Assembly: GCA_022361395.1 (NCBI GenBank)
Contig: JAKSAX010000076.1
Span: forward strand, 1-64,000
DNA from: Desulfobacterales bacterium
GTDB taxonomy: Bacteria > Desulfobacterota > Desulfobacteria > Desulfobacterales > Desulfobacteraceae
Direction: 5' to 3'
Length of the DNA: 64,000 bases
The notes below the pieces were generated by a model. The model was not told the origin of the DNA. It did no database searches and saw only the letters and a program-made list of their open reading frames with translations. The first letter of the stretch is position 1, and every line of letters starts with the position of its first letter. This document shows, piece by piece, positions 1 to 10,062 of this stretch. Made by a program: the position numbers and the translations under genes.

Positions 1-1
1 G

Positions 2-1534
2 GCGGAAAAACGGTTGCGTGACAGTGAGGAAAAGTACAGGAACCTGGTCGAAGCCTTACCCCAGGGTATATTCATAGAGCAGGAGGGCAGGGTTGTCCTC
101 TTTAATCCGGGACTTGAGCAACTGACCGGGATTACCCCGGACCGTCTGTCCGGAATGCCGGCCGCCAGCCTCTTTGCCGGGGGAGCAAAAGAAATCGGGG
201 GACACGGCCATGCCAGAATCACCAGGCCGGATAAATCAAGGCTCTATATTGAAAAACAATGGGTGGAAATCCGCTTTAACCGAAGACCTGCAAAGCTGTA
301 TACCGTGACTGACATAACGGAACGGGTAAATACCCGCCTGGAAAAGGAACGGCTGGAGTCCGAGCTTGAAAAGGCAAAGAAAATGGAGGCTCTCGGGCTG
401 CTTGCCGGCGGCGTGGCCCACGACCTGAACAATATATTGTCCGGTATTGTGTCCACCCCGGAGCTCCTGTTGATGGACCTGCCGGCTGACAGCCCAATGA
501 AAGCACCCATCGAGACCATTAAGGATTCGGGAAAACGGGCGGCTGTCATTGTTGATGAACTGCTCACCCTGGGCAAGGGGACAGCCAAGGTTATTGAACC
601 TGTGAATGTAAATGAGGTCATTGAGGATTATCTGGTCTCGCCCGAATTCCTTAAATGTTCGGATTTTCATCCCGGGGTCCGGGTAAAGACCTTTCTTGAC
701 GCCGGACTGCCCCTGTTGAACGCCTCCGGCCTCCACCTTCGCAAAGTCGTCATGAACCTGGTGACTAACGCCATGGAGGCCATCGGGAGCAAGGGTGAGA
801 TCCGGATAACCACCACCTGTAAAGATCATTCCAATTCCCGGCTTAAAGGGTATAAAAAGAGACTGAACGGAAAGTACGTGGGGGTGAGAATATCCGATAC
901 AGGCCCCGGTATTGCCCCGGAAGACCTTGACCGGATTTTTGAGCCCTTTTATACGAAAAAAATACTGGGCCGCAGCGGAACAGGCTTAGGCCTCTCAATC
1001 GTCTGGAATATCGTTCATGACCACAGGGGCTGCATCCGGGTGGGAAGCAAAGATTCCGGAACCGTGTTCGACCTTTACTTTCCTGTGGCAACCATATTGC
1101 GGGATACGGATAAACCCGCTAAGATATACACGCTTCACGATTATAAAGGCATGGGACAATCTGTCTTAGTGGTGGATGATGACGCTTCCCAGCAGAAGAT
1201 TTCCGCCAATATGCTCAAAAGACTGGAATATAAAGTCTCTGTGGTTGAATCCGGAGAGGCGGCCATTGAATACCTGAAGACCAACAGGGCGGACCTTGTC
1301 ATTCTGGATATGATAATGGCGCCGGGTATGGACGGCTTATCCGCCTTTAAAGCGCTTCGCTCTGTTGATCCCGGCATCAGGGCGGTGATTGCTTCGGGAT
1401 ATTCAAAAACCGGAGATGTGTTAAAGGCCCAGGCCCTCGGGGCCGGTCCGTTTATCAAAAAACCGTTTTCCCTGCAGACCCTGGGGCTTGCGGTGAAAGA
1501 AGAATTAGAAAGGTTAGATCATGACAACCATTGA
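2..1534 (+). CDS. PAS hybrid sensor histidine kinase with C-terminal receiver (5' partial)
   Basis: The frame is open to the window edge and reads AEKRL before the first possible start, a TTG at base 14, so the true N-terminus lies upstream. Numbered from that TTG, residues 5-105 are a PAS domain followed by a coiled linker. The H-box GGVAHDLNN (about residue 131) carries the phosphoacceptor His. The ATPase domain shows an N-box (NLVTNAMEAI), DTGPGI and GTGLGLSI. A receiver domain fills about 382-500, with DDD and the phospho-Asp in VILDMIM. It is therefore a hybrid kinase that should relay phosphate from His to its own Asp; its signal and partner are unknown. Its end overlaps the next gene by 14 bases, which suggests co-transcription. 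Confidence 0.93.
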   Translation, partial: AEKRLRDSEEKYRNLVEALPQGIFIEQEGRVVLFNPGLEQLTGITPDRLSGMPAASLFAGGAKEIGGHGHARITRPDKSRLYIEKQWVEIRFNRRPAKLYTVTDITERVNTRLEKERLESELEKAKKMEALGLLAGGVAHDLNNILSGIVSTPELLLMDLPADSPMKAPIETIKDSGKRAAVIVDELLTLGKGTAKVIEPVNVNEVIEDYLVSPEFLKCSDFHPGVRVKTFLDAGLPLLNASGLHLRKVVMNLVTNAMEAIGSKGEIRITTTCKDHSNSRLKGYKKRLNGKYVGVRISDTGPGIAPEDLDRIFEPFYTKKILGRSGTGLGLSIVWNIVHDHRGCIRVGSKDSGTVFDLYFPVATILRDTDKPAKIYTLHDYKGMGQSVLVVDDDASQQKISANMLKRLEYKVSVVESGEAAIEYLKTNRADLVILDMIMAPGMDGLSAFKALRSVDPGIRAVIASGYSKTGDVLKAQALGAGPFIKKPFSLQTLGLAVKEELERLDHDNH

Positions 1535-2864
1535 CCCATTGACAGATGCACACCGCTTGTCAAGACGGAACTTCCTCCGCTATTCAGCACTTACTGCGCT
1601 GACAGGCATGATTTCCGGCTGTGCCATAGATCCGGTTACCGGAAGAAAACAGCTTATGCTCATGTCCCGCGAACAGGAAGTCGCCATTGACAGGCAGCAG
1701 TCTCCCTTTCAGTTTTCATCGGATTACGGGGTAACCCAGGATAAGGCCCTGAATCAATATATCAGCCGCGTGGGGAAATCAATGATGCCGGCGGTCCACA
1801 GGCCGGATATGCCCTATAACTTTCAATGTGTCAATGCCACCTATATAAATGCCTATGCCTTTCCGGGCGGGTCCATTGCCGTTACCCGGGGCATACTTTT
1901 GCAACTGGAAAATGAAGCGGAACTGGCAGCCCTGCTGGGACACGAACTGGGCCATGTCAATGCCCGCCACTCTGCGGAACAGGCTGCCAAAAGCACGGTT
2001 TCCGGACTGCTGATCGGCAGTCTTTCAGTGCTGGCATCCACCCAGGGGGCAGGGCTGGGAGAGCTTACCCAGCAACTCGGGAGCCTGGGGACGGGGTTGT
2101 ACCTGTCAAAGTACAGCAGGGCCAATGAAAGGGAGGCTGACAGCCTCGGTCATCAATACATGACATCTGCCAGGTACAGCTCAAGGGGATTTGTCGGTCT
2201 CATGGACATGCTCAACGGATTGAACAAGGCCCAATCCTCCAGTGTGCAGATGCTCTTTTCAACCCATCCCATGAGTTCCGAACGCTTAGAAGACGCCGTG
2301 AGGCGGGACAGTACCCAATATGCCGCCACAAGGGACCTCCCCCTTCACAGGGAGCGGTATATGGATTCAACTGCAGGGCTTCGCAAACAAAAGGAGGCCA
2401 TTCTTCTGCTGCAGGAGGGAGAAAAACACCTGGTCCGGGAATCCTATGACAAAGCGGCAACCGCTTTTAAATCAGCCATCAGAAAAGCGGACCGGGATTA
2501 TACCGCCCACCTGCTCATGGCAAAGTGCATGCTTATCCGGAAAAAGGCCGATGAGGCAGTATCCCATTCATCCAAAGCCAAACAACTCTACCCTTCAGAG
2601 TCCCAGGGACATTATATTTCCGGGCTGGCAAACCTGATGGCAAACAAGCCCGGGCAGGCAAACCAGGATTTTACACGTTGCGACCAGATCCTTCCCGGCA
2701 ATCCCCAGGTCACCTTTTACAGGGGATATGCCTCGGATAAGGACAACCGGAAAGAATCCGCAGCCAGCCTATATATTGCCTATCTGGAAGCCATCAACTA
2801 TGCCTCCAACAAATACAGCCAATATGCCTATAAGCGGCTGAAAGCGTGGGGGTATGCCAATTGA
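1521..2864 (+). CDS. M48-family metalloprotease, Tat-type lipoprotein with C-terminal TPRs
   Basis: The zinc protease motif HELGH lies near residue 140 and the downstream glutamate ligand in NEREAD near residue 201, as in the M48B/BepA-like family. The N-terminus has a twin-arginine signature (SRRNFL) followed by a hydrophobic stretch ending in the lipobox-like ISGC. A folded, lipid-anchored envelope protein is therefore likely. Residues from about 287 to the end form TPR-like helices, which fits the BepA/YfgC architecture of outer-membrane protein quality control. The ATG overlaps the upstream kinase gene; AAAGG lies eight bases before it. The exact substrate is not visible. Confidence 0.9.
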   Translation: MTTIDPLTDAHRLSRRNFLRYSALTALTGMISGCAIDPVTGRKQLMLMSREQEVAIDRQQSPFQFSSDYGVTQDKALNQYISRVGKSMMPAVHRPDMPYNFQCVNATYINAYAFPGGSIAVTRGILLQLENEAELAALLGHELGHVNARHSAEQAAKSTVSGLLIGSLSVLASTQGAGLGELTQQLGSLGTGLYLSKYSRANEREADSLGHQYMTSARYSSRGFVGLMDMLNGLNKAQSSSVQMLFSTHPMSSERLEDAVRRDSTQYAATRDLPLHRERYMDSTAGLRKQKEAILLLQEGEKHLVRESYDKAATAFKSAIRKADRDYTAHLLMAKCMLIRKKADEAVSHSSKAKQLYPSESQGHYISGLANLMANKPGQANQDFTRCDQILPGNPQVTFYRGYASDKDNRKESAASLYIAYLEAINYASNKYSQYAYKRLKAWGYAN

Positions 2865-3324
2865 TGAAAAGGATATGGATCCGGTTCGCCGGGATTGTCT
2901 TGCCATGATCGCGGAGACCAGGGTGATAACGGTCTCCACCGGCAGAACAGCCCCGTGGGCGGCGCCGGTCTATTATCTGTATGACGGCGGGTCTTTTTAT
3001 TTTTTTTCAAACCCTGAAGCCAGGCACATCAGGGAAGGTGCGGGCCTCCCCTGTGCGGCTTCGGTCTTCAGGGACGCCTCCGACACCAGTCAGTTACAGG
3101 GCCTGCAGATGTCAGGGGGGATTGAAAAATGCCCCCTGGATGCTGGAACGGCGAAACTGGCGCTGGCCTATGCCGGACATTACGGCATCAAACCAACGGC
3201 AAACAAGGTATTGGACTATTTTAAACACCGGTTCCACGCAAGAATGTACCGGTTTACTCCGGACACCGCTTACTACATGGACAACAGAAGGGGAATAGGC
3301 TCCAGGACAGAAATCGACTTATGA
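2854..3324 (+). CDS. pyridoxamine 5'-phosphate oxidase-like (FMN-binding split-barrel) protein
   Basis: The first 60 residues follow the split-barrel pattern of the PNPOx-like family: a short helix, then a strand beginning ITVSTG, a PWAAPVYY strand and GSFYFFSNPEARH. About 156 residues is a normal length for these small flavin-binding proteins. It overlaps the protease gene by 11 bases and the UbiD gene by 4 (ATGA), so it belongs to the same operon. The UbiD neighbour needs prenylated FMN, so a flavin-related role is attractive, but this is inference from position only. Substrate unknown. Confidence 0.75.
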   Translation: MPIDEKDMDPVRRDCLAMIAETRVITVSTGRTAPWAAPVYYLYDGGSFYFFSNPEARHIREGAGLPCAASVFRDASDTSQLQGLQMSGGIEKCPLDAGTAKLALAYAGHYGIKPTANKVLDYFKHRFHARMYRFTPDTAYYMDNRRGIGSRTEIDL

Positions 3325-5153
3325 AATTTGCATCGCTAAAGGCAACTGCCAGGTATCTTGAAAAGCAAGGGGAGCTTGTGGTTATAGACCACGAGGTGGA
3401 CCCTTATCTTGAAATTGCTGAAATTACCCGCCGGGTCCACGAAGCCCGGGGACCGGCTTTATTATTCACCCGGGTTAAAAATGCCGGTTTCCCGGCGCTT
3501 TCAAACCTGTTCGGAACCTGGGAACGGACCCTGAAAATATTCGAACCCCAGTTGGACTATGTTAAAGCACTTGTCGATTTGAGATCTGATCCGGCACTGG
3601 CGGTGCGGTCGCCGGCTCTCGGGTTAAAGGCGGCCAAAGCACTGGTCCATGCACTGCCTGTACAGACACCTGTCTCCATGGGGCCACACCTTCAAACCGC
3701 CATAGGCCGCCTGCCCTTAATTCAATGCTGGCCTGAGGACGGCGGTGCGTTTGTACTCCTGCCCCAGGTATTTTCCAGGGAGCCGGGCCATGGTTCGATG
3801 CTCCGCTCCAACCTTGGCATGTACAGGGTCCAGCTCACCGGGAATGATTATGATCCCGGCAGGGAAGTAGGGCTTCACTACCAGATTCACAGGGGAATCG
3901 CCGTCCATCACAAGCGGGCGCTTGAGCTGGACCGGCCCCTGAAAGTATCCATCTTCATTGGGGGGCCGCCGGCCCATACCCTGGCCGCGGTCATGCCCCT
4001 GCCTGAGAATGTGCCTGAGGTAGCCTTTGCCGGCGCCTTGGCCGGAAGGAACTTCAGGTATTGCGACAGAAACGGGTTTATTCTCTCAAATGATGCGGAT
4101 TTTTGTATCACAGGGTATATCGTTCCAAACCGGACCAAGCCGGAAGGACCTTTTGGCGATCACCTGGGGTATTATTCCCTGGCCCACGGGTTTCCCTATC
4201 TCAAGGTGGTCTCGGTATGGCACAGGCCCGGGGCCATTTTCCCCTTTACGGTTGTGGGCCGTCCCCCTGCCGAAGACTCGAATTTCGGCCGCCTGATTCA
4301 CGAGATGACCCGGTCTGCCATCACAGATACCCTGCCGGGTGTCACAGCAGTAAACGCGGTTGATGATGCCGGCGTCCATCCCCTGCTTCTGGCCAAGGCC
4401 CACGAGCGGTATGTGCCTTATGAGGACCGCAGGCCAAGGGAACTGCATACCCATGCCAATGCCATTCTGGGAACCGGGCAGCTCTCCCTTGCAAAATACC
4501 TGTGCATCTGTGCCCATGAGGACAATCCCGGACTTGATGTGAACGATGAAAAAGCCTTTTTTACCCACCTGCTGGAACGGATGGATTTTTCAAGGGATCT
4601 TCATTTTATCACCCGCACAACAATCGATACCCTGGATTATTCCGGAACCGGTCTGAACAGCGGTTCCAAGGTTGTTATGGCAGCTGCGGGACCTAAATTG
4701 AGACAGCTGTCAACAGCTCTGCCCCCTGACTTTTCCCTGCCCGGAGGATTTCACAATCCAGTTCTGGCCGCACCGGGAATGGTGGCAGTGGAAGGGCCTG
4801 AATTCACGGATTATGCTGCGGCCCGGACCCAGATAGACCGCCTGAAAAGAGAATGGGAAAATATTCCCCCCCTTGACGGTTTACCCCTTGTCGTCATTGT
4901 GGATGACGCCGCCTTTACCGGAAAAACCTTTGCCAATTTTCTATGGGTGACTTTTTTACGCTCCAACCCCTCCCATGATATTTACGGCGTCGGTGAGACC
5001 CAGGTTCACAAGCATTGGGGATGCAGGGGGCCGATGATCATAGATGCCCGGATAAAGCCATTTCATGCAAGCCCCCTGGCACCGGACCCTGATGTTGCTG
5101 CCAGGGTTCAGGAGATGGCCAGGGCAGGGGGACCGTTATTCGGCCTTATTTAA
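3321..5153 (+). CDS. UbiD-family decarboxylase
   Basis: A 610-residue member of the UbiD family of prenylated-FMN-dependent (de)carboxylases. The diagnostic segment KPEGPFGDHLGYYS (about residues 273-286) supplies the catalytic acidic residues and metal/cofactor contacts, and VGRPPAEDS lies further on, as in UbiD proteins. The family includes 3-octaprenyl-4-hydroxybenzoate decarboxylase, menaquinone-pathway MqnP-type enzymes and many aromatic (de)carboxylases. No UbiX gene is present in the window, so the physiological substrate cannot be assigned. The start ATG overlaps the preceding stop. Confidence 0.9.
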   Translation: MKFASLKATARYLEKQGELVVIDHEVDPYLEIAEITRRVHEARGPALLFTRVKNAGFPALSNLFGTWERTLKIFEPQLDYVKALVDLRSDPALAVRSPALGLKAAKALVHALPVQTPVSMGPHLQTAIGRLPLIQCWPEDGGAFVLLPQVFSREPGHGSMLRSNLGMYRVQLTGNDYDPGREVGLHYQIHRGIAVHHKRALELDRPLKVSIFIGGPPAHTLAAVMPLPENVPEVAFAGALAGRNFRYCDRNGFILSNDADFCITGYIVPNRTKPEGPFGDHLGYYSLAHGFPYLKVVSVWHRPGAIFPFTVVGRPPAEDSNFGRLIHEMTRSAITDTLPGVTAVNAVDDAGVHPLLLAKAHERYVPYEDRRPRELHTHANAILGTGQLSLAKYLCICAHEDNPGLDVNDEKAFFTHLLERMDFSRDLHFITRTTIDTLDYSGTGLNSGSKVVMAAAGPKLRQLSTALPPDFSLPGGFHNPVLAAPGMVAVEGPEFTDYAAARTQIDRLKREWENIPPLDGLPLVVIVDDAAFTGKTFANFLWVTFLRSNPSHDIYGVGETQVHKHWGCRGPMIIDARIKPFHASPLAPDPDVAARVQEMARAGGPLFGLI

Positions 5154-5173
5154 CTTTGAATCGGGGAGAGATG

Positions 5174-8100
5174 ATGAACAGGAAAATACCGGTAAAACCC
5201 ATTGCTTACGTTGTCACCGCAATTATACTTATCTATGCGTTCCTGGGATTTTTCCTGGTGCCCTATGCAGGCAGAAAGATTGCTGTAACAAATCTGAGCG
5301 GACTGCTTAACAGGCCGGTAAAAATAAAATCAATCAGGTTCAACCCTTTCACCCTTGCGGTAGCGGTTAACAACCTGTCGGTTGAAGACAGCGGCAACCG
5401 GCCCCTTCTCTCTGTGGAGGCAGTCAGGGCCAATCTCTCCCTGATGTCTCTTTTCAGGTTCGCACCTGTTTTGACTGAAATAAGGGTGGATTCCCCTCAA
5501 ATTTTTCTCGGCTTGAACCGTGAGAACCGGTTGAACATTTCAGATATTATAGAAGGATTTGCAGGGGAACCGGAAGTATCGGAGCCTGATAAGGAACCCT
5601 TTCAGTTTCAATTGTCCAACCTGAGCATAAACAAAGGCGGATTGATTTTTTCCGATCAGGTAAGAGGCGTTGATCATAAGCTGGAAAAATTCAACCTTGC
5701 CATTCCCCTGCTGACCAGCATGAAAGGAGAGACGGCTATACCGGTAAAACTCGACGCCGGCTTTTACCTGAATGGTGCAAAGATCACTGTAAGTGCGGAC
5801 AGCACCCCTTTTGATTCTGCCATGTCCACCAGGGTCCGTCTTTTCATACCTGAAATGAGCCTGAGCCCCTATACCCCTTACCTGCCGCTGCCAAAGGCTC
5901 TGGTACTCGAATCTGCCGGGCGTCTTTCCCTGGACCTTGATTTTGGCTTTGACGGGTCAGCTGAGAATTCACTGGCTGCTGAAGGGTTCGTGCGGCTGCA
6001 TGATCTTAATGTGACCACATCAGCCCGGGAACCCCTTTTCTCCAGCCCCTTGGTTGCAGTTGAGACAGATACCGCAAACCTGCTGGGAGATAAGATCAAT
6101 CTTGGGAAAATAATTGTGGAAAAACCGGAGCTTCATCTTTCACGGATGGCTGACGGACAACTCCGGATCATAACCCTCTTAGGGGGGGACGGCACACCGG
6201 AGAAAAATTCCGGAAATGTTCACGGGGGCGGTGAAAAAGGCGGCCGCCCGGCTCCCTTCGGGCTTGAACTGGCCAAAGGCATCATTAAAAATGCCAGGGT
6301 GACCTTCAGGGACATGGGGGTAACCCCTGAGTTCGGAACAACCGTTTCCGGACTTGATTTTATGGTTGAGAACCTGGTGGTGGATGATCAGGTATCTGCA
6401 GATTATGACCTGGGGTTTGTAACCGAATCTGATGAACGGGTTTCGTCTTCAGGACACCTGACAACGGGCTCCGGTGCCGCTATCAAGGGGCGGCTCTCTT
6501 TGAAACAGGTGGTGCCGGAAAAATATCTGGCTTATTACCGGCCCTTTATCGGGGACAGGGTGAATATTAACCGGATAGCGCTTGACACCGGGTTTGATCT
6601 CTCGGTTAACCAAAACGTTCCCGGGGGGAACATCGCTGTGAATCATCTAACCCTCTCTGATATCCGGTTAAAGGAAAAAGCCTCTGATAAACCTGCCGCC
6701 AGCCTAAAAGATATCCGTCTTGCCAATATCAAGGTGGATCTTGATAAACAGTATATTGCAATAGACAAGGTCAGGGCCGGCGGCCGGATTCTGCTGCACC
6801 GTGATAAAAACGGGAAAATTAACATGGCTGAAAGCCTGAAGACCTTTCCTGTCCTGGCGGAAAAAAACACAAAGAACGCCACACCTGCAGAACCTGATAA
6901 ATCCGAAAAGCCGGGCTGGGCATTTAACATCGGTGCGCTTTCCATTGAAGACAGTCACCTGGAATTCTCTGATCTCAGCAATGGTGAACCTGTTAATATA
7001 AAGCTTTCGGATATCAGCCTCAATACCGGAAACATCAGTACTGAGGCTTCGGAAAATGGACACCTGACCGCTGGTATGCAATGGCAGGACAAAGGTAAAA
7101 TATCGATAAAAGGGGAATTCAATATTGCCGAACCAGCCGGTATTTTTGACCTCAGCCTCCACGATATAGACATCCGGTCCTTTCAGCCGTATTTCACAAA
7201 CTATCTGAAACTCATAATAACCCGGGGAAGTATCCAGTCAAAGGGCAGACTTGCCTTCTCCCTGGAAAAACCGGATATGCCGGAGATATCATTTACAGGG
7301 CAGGGAAACCTGGTGGATTTTGCCACCAGGGATAAAATCACGAACAATGACTTTTTTAAATGCAGGTCTCTGTTTCTGTCCGGAATGGATGTCTCTGTTT
7401 TTCCGGTTAAGCTTGCCGTTGAAGAGATCGCATTAACGGATTTCTATAAAAGGGCAACCCTTACTGAAAACGGGAGGTTTAATGACAGGGAAATATTTGT
7501 CCGGAATGCGCCGGCGGATGCATCAGGCCAGTCTGAGGAAAATGATAAGCCGCTCCCTGACGGCGGCGGAATCGCAACGCCGGAGATTAACATTGGAACC
7601 ATAACCCTGCAGGGGGGGCATGTTAATTTTAACGATCATCTGGCCAGGCCCAATTACACGGCCAATATGACCGAAATTGCAGGACGCATATCAGGTCTGT
7701 CAACCACTGCTGCCGAACCTGCCGATATCGTACTGAAGGGGATTCACGGCCGCCACTCTCCCCTTGATATTTCCGGCAGGGTTGATCCTTTCAGCGAGAC
7801 CCGGCTTCTTGAGTTAGCCATTTCCTTTAAAAATATCGAGCTGCCTGAATTCAACACCTATTCAATGAAGTATCTCGGGTATGAGATTGAAAAGGGAAAA
7901 CTGATGCTGGACCTGAAATACAATATCAACGGAAACGATCTGTCATCCAGCAACAGGCTCTTTTTTGACCAGTTCACCCTGGGCAACCAGGTGGAAAGTG
8001 AAAACGCCACCTCACTGCCTCTGGAGCTTGCCATATCCCTGATGAAAAATTCCAGAGGAGAGATAGATCTTGACCTGCCTGTAGAGGGGAAACTGGATGA

Positions 8101-8752
8101 CCCTGAATTCAGCTATGGCAAGGTGCTGGCAACCACCTTTCAGAATCTGATACTCAACGTGATTAAGGCCCCGTTTAAGTTTCTGGGTTCTCTTTTCGGC
8201 AGCGGCATGGAAGAACTCGGATATGTGGAATTTTCTCCGGGCAGTGAGCAGTTGAATGATAAAAACAGGGAAAAACTGGATAGACTGATATCCATGCTTG
8301 AGGAAAAAGAGGACATTGACCTTGAAATCAGAGGGCAATATGACGCTGCAAAAGATGAAGACAACCTCCGGAAAACAAAATATGACGCCCTGATCGCGTC
8401 ATATCTGCCAGGGGACAATGGCGGCAATGCCGATACCGTTATATCCGAAGAGATGCGCATCTCATTGATCGAAACCGCATATGAGGCTGCGGAGTTTCCG
8501 AAACCAAGGAAAGAATCCGGCCGGGAAAAAGAGATCGGACTCCAGGAAAAGGAAAAACTGCTGTTCACCAGTATCGAAGTCCAGGACAGCGAACTTCGAC
8601 GCCTTGCAAAAAGCCGGAGTGAGAATATCAGGGATTATATCCTTGGATCGGGAAAGATCGAGCCTGCCCGCATTTTTATCCATGACCCGGACAGGATTGA
8701 ACAGGAGGCCGATGAGTCAACAGATGTCAAAACCCTGTTCAGGTTAAAATAA
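5174..8752 (+). CDS. large AsmA-like DUF748 envelope protein
   Basis: About 1192 residues. One N-terminal membrane segment (roughly residues 8-28) is followed by long beta-rich repeats typical of AsmA-like/DUF748 proteins: LSLMSLFRF, then repeated small motifs ending in hydrophobic strands. The tail has an acidic helical segment with SPGSEQLNDKNREKL, resembling the OmpA-like ending common in DUF748 proteins. AsmA-like proteins are membrane-anchored and span the periplasm; related large members are implicated in phospholipid transport to the outer membrane. I place the start at the second of two adjacent ATGs because GGGGAG lies five bases before it; an upstream TTG at 5156 is also in frame. 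The gene follows ubiD with almost no gap. Confidence 0.85.
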   Translation: MNRKIPVKPIAYVVTAIILIYAFLGFFLVPYAGRKIAVTNLSGLLNRPVKIKSIRFNPFTLAVAVNNLSVEDSGNRPLLSVEAVRANLSLMSLFRFAPVLTEIRVDSPQIFLGLNRENRLNISDIIEGFAGEPEVSEPDKEPFQFQLSNLSINKGGLIFSDQVRGVDHKLEKFNLAIPLLTSMKGETAIPVKLDAGFYLNGAKITVSADSTPFDSAMSTRVRLFIPEMSLSPYTPYLPLPKALVLESAGRLSLDLDFGFDGSAENSLAAEGFVRLHDLNVTTSAREPLFSSPLVAVETDTANLLGDKINLGKIIVEKPELHLSRMADGQLRIITLLGGDGTPEKNSGNVHGGGEKGGRPAPFGLELAKGIIKNARVTFRDMGVTPEFGTTVSGLDFMVENLVVDDQVSADYDLGFVTESDERVSSSGHLTTGSGAAIKGRLSLKQVVPEKYLAYYRPFIGDRVNINRIALDTGFDLSVNQNVPGGNIAVNHLTLSDIRLKEKASDKPAASLKDIRLANIKVDLDKQYIAIDKVRAGGRILLHRDKNGKINMAESLKTFPVLAEKNTKNATPAEPDKSEKPGWAFNIGALSIEDSHLEFSDLSNGEPVNIKLSDISLNTGNISTEASENGHLTAGMQWQDKGKISIKGEFNIAEPAGIFDLSLHDIDIRSFQPYFTNYLKLIITRGSIQSKGRLAFSLEKPDMPEISFTGQGNLVDFATRDKITNNDFFKCRSLFLSGMDVSVFPVKLAVEEIALTDFYKRATLTENGRFNDREIFVRNAPADASGQSEENDKPLPDGGGIATPEINIGTITLQGGHVNFNDHLARPNYTANMTEIAGRISGLSTTAAEPADIVLKGIHGRHSPLDISGRVDPFSETRLLELAISFKNIELPEFNTYSMKYLGYEIEKGKLMLDLKYNINGNDLSSSNRLFFDQFTLGNQVESENATSLPLELAISLMKNSRGEIDLDLPVEGKLDDPEFSYGKVLATTFQNLILNVIKAPFKFLGSLFGSGMEELGYVEFSPGSEQLNDKNREKLDRLISMLEEKEDIDLEIRGQYDAAKDEDNLRKTKYDALIASYLPGDNGGNADTVISEEMRISLIETAYEAAEFPKPRKESGREKEIGLQEKEKLLFTSIEVQDSELRRLAKSRSENIRDYILGSGKIEPARIFIHDPDRIEQEADESTDVKTLFRLK

Positions 8753-8826
8753 AAAACGGAATTTCATTTTGATTTCCCCTTATAATCTGTTAAGGTTCAG
8801 CTCTTTGCCAACACGGGGGATCGAAA

Positions 8827-9474
8827 ATGTTGAAAAAGCTTAAATTTATAATATATACCCGGCCGTTTATATTTTTTGCCTATTACCTTATCCGGTTCTA
8901 CTCTCTGACTTTCAGACTGAAAGTTGAAAATGAAGCCCAATGGCAGAGACTGCTGGATGAAAATAAGACCGTCCTCCTCTGTACCTGGCACCAGCAGTTT
9001 TTCTCAGCCATCCGCCATTTTAAGACCTACGCCAGATTCAACCCCGGATTGATGATCAGCCAGAGCCGTGACGGGGATCTGATCTCCGGTGTTGCCAACA
9101 GAACAGGCTGGCATACGCCAAGGGGCAGCTCTTCCCGGGGCGGGAAACAGGCCATGGGTGCCATGATTGATCATATTAACACTTACAGGTTCGGCGCCCA
9201 TATCCTTGACGGCCCCAGGGGGCCCATCGGCAAGGTTAAACCCGGTGCCATAAAGATGGCCCTTGAAACCGGCGCCATCATCGTTCCTTTTTACGTAGTT
9301 GCCGATAATGCCTGGTTTTTCAACTCCTGGGACAGGTTTATGCTGCCCAGGCCCTTTTCCCGGGTAACCCTCTCTTTTGGCAACCCGATCCACCTGGATA
9401 CTGAAAAACTGCCCTTTGAAACCCTGCGCCTTGAACTTGAAAAGCAGATGACGCCGGGGCTTCATCTTGTATAG
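8827..9474 (+). CDS. DUF374 lysophospholipid acyltransferase-like protein
   Basis: 215 residues with a DUF374/LPLAT layout: an N-terminal membrane-associated segment, CTWHQQFFSA (the position of the acyltransferase His motif), SQSRDGDLISG, SSRGGKQAMG and the conserved ILDGPRGPIGKVKPGA block. Proteins of this family are found near lipid A or phospholipid genes and probably acylate a lipid at the inner membrane, but the substrate is not established. GGGGGAT precedes the ATG. It lies 74 bases after the DUF748 gene. Confidence 0.85.
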   Translation: MLKKLKFIIYTRPFIFFAYYLIRFYSLTFRLKVENEAQWQRLLDENKTVLLCTWHQQFFSAIRHFKTYARFNPGLMISQSRDGDLISGVANRTGWHTPRGSSSRGGKQAMGAMIDHINTYRFGAHILDGPRGPIGKVKPGAIKMALETGAIIVPFYVVADNAWFFNSWDRFMLPRPFSRVTLSFGNPIHLDTEKLPFETLRLELEKQMTPGLHLV

Positions 9475-9573
9475 AAAAAAGAAGCGGAATAAAGCAAAAG
9501 TAGATTGACTTAAGGAGGGATTTCAGGCCAAGATAGGCGAAAACAGCATATATTTAAAATGTTACACAACTAA

Positions 9574-9669
9574 GGGATCGCGTAAGGATAAGTTCACATT
9601 CTGATTGCAGAATACCCAATGCTTACGGGGTGTTGGAAACAGACCAGGTGACGTTACTTTGCGCTATCC
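9574..9669. repeat. palindromic intergenic repeat, copy 1 (about 96 bp)
   Basis: The element begins GGGATCGCG and ends GCGCTATCC, which are near inverted copies. Internal blocks also pair: TTCACATTCTG near the left side matches the complement of CAGACCAGGTGA near the right. The whole unit can fold into one long imperfect hairpin. A second copy lies at 53672-53770 with the same order of blocks. It contains no reading frame and looks like a REP/MITE-type miniature element. Confidence 0.75.
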
Positions 9670-9687
9670 ATAAACCCGGAGGCTGCC

Positions 9688-10059
9688 ATGGATACCCCCC
9701 CTGAGAAGGCTGTGTTCTTTCATTTTAGGTTTAAATTTCTTGCGATCACCTCTATTGCTTTCCTGCTTTACATCATTCTGACCGGGGCATCCGAGCTTGA
9801 CCAGTTTGCCTCAAGCCCTCAGTTCAAACTTGTGGGGCCCTTTTTTCTCCTTGCCGGCTGTTTCTTCCTGATTTTCCGGCGGGTTCCCATAAAATGCCCC
9901 CATTGCTATAAACTGGTTTCCACACGAAAAGATTGGACGTGCTGCGAATGCGGCACCCCCCAGGGTAAAGAACGGTACCTGGTTGACAAATGCCTTCACT
10001 GCCGGCAGGTACAGGCAACCGCATCCTGCGATCATTGCAATAAAGACTTTAAATTATAG
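9688..10059 (+). CDS. small membrane protein with C-terminal zinc ribbons
   Basis: 123 residues. Two hydrophobic segments (about 15-33 and 48-64) are followed by a Cys-rich tail with CPHC, CCEC, CLHC and CDHC pairs, enough for two zinc sites. No homologous family is recognised. It ends 3 bases before the stop of a convergent gene. It may be a membrane-tethered zinc-ribbon regulator or assembly factor, but the sequence shows only topology and metal-binding potential. Confidence 0.7.
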   Translation: MDTPPEKAVFFHFRFKFLAITSIAFLLYIILTGASELDQFASSPQFKLVGPFFLLAGCFFLIFRRVPIKCPHCYKLVSTRKDWTCCECGTPQGKERYLVDKCLHCRQVQATASCDHCNKDFKL

Positions 10060-10062
10060 GAA

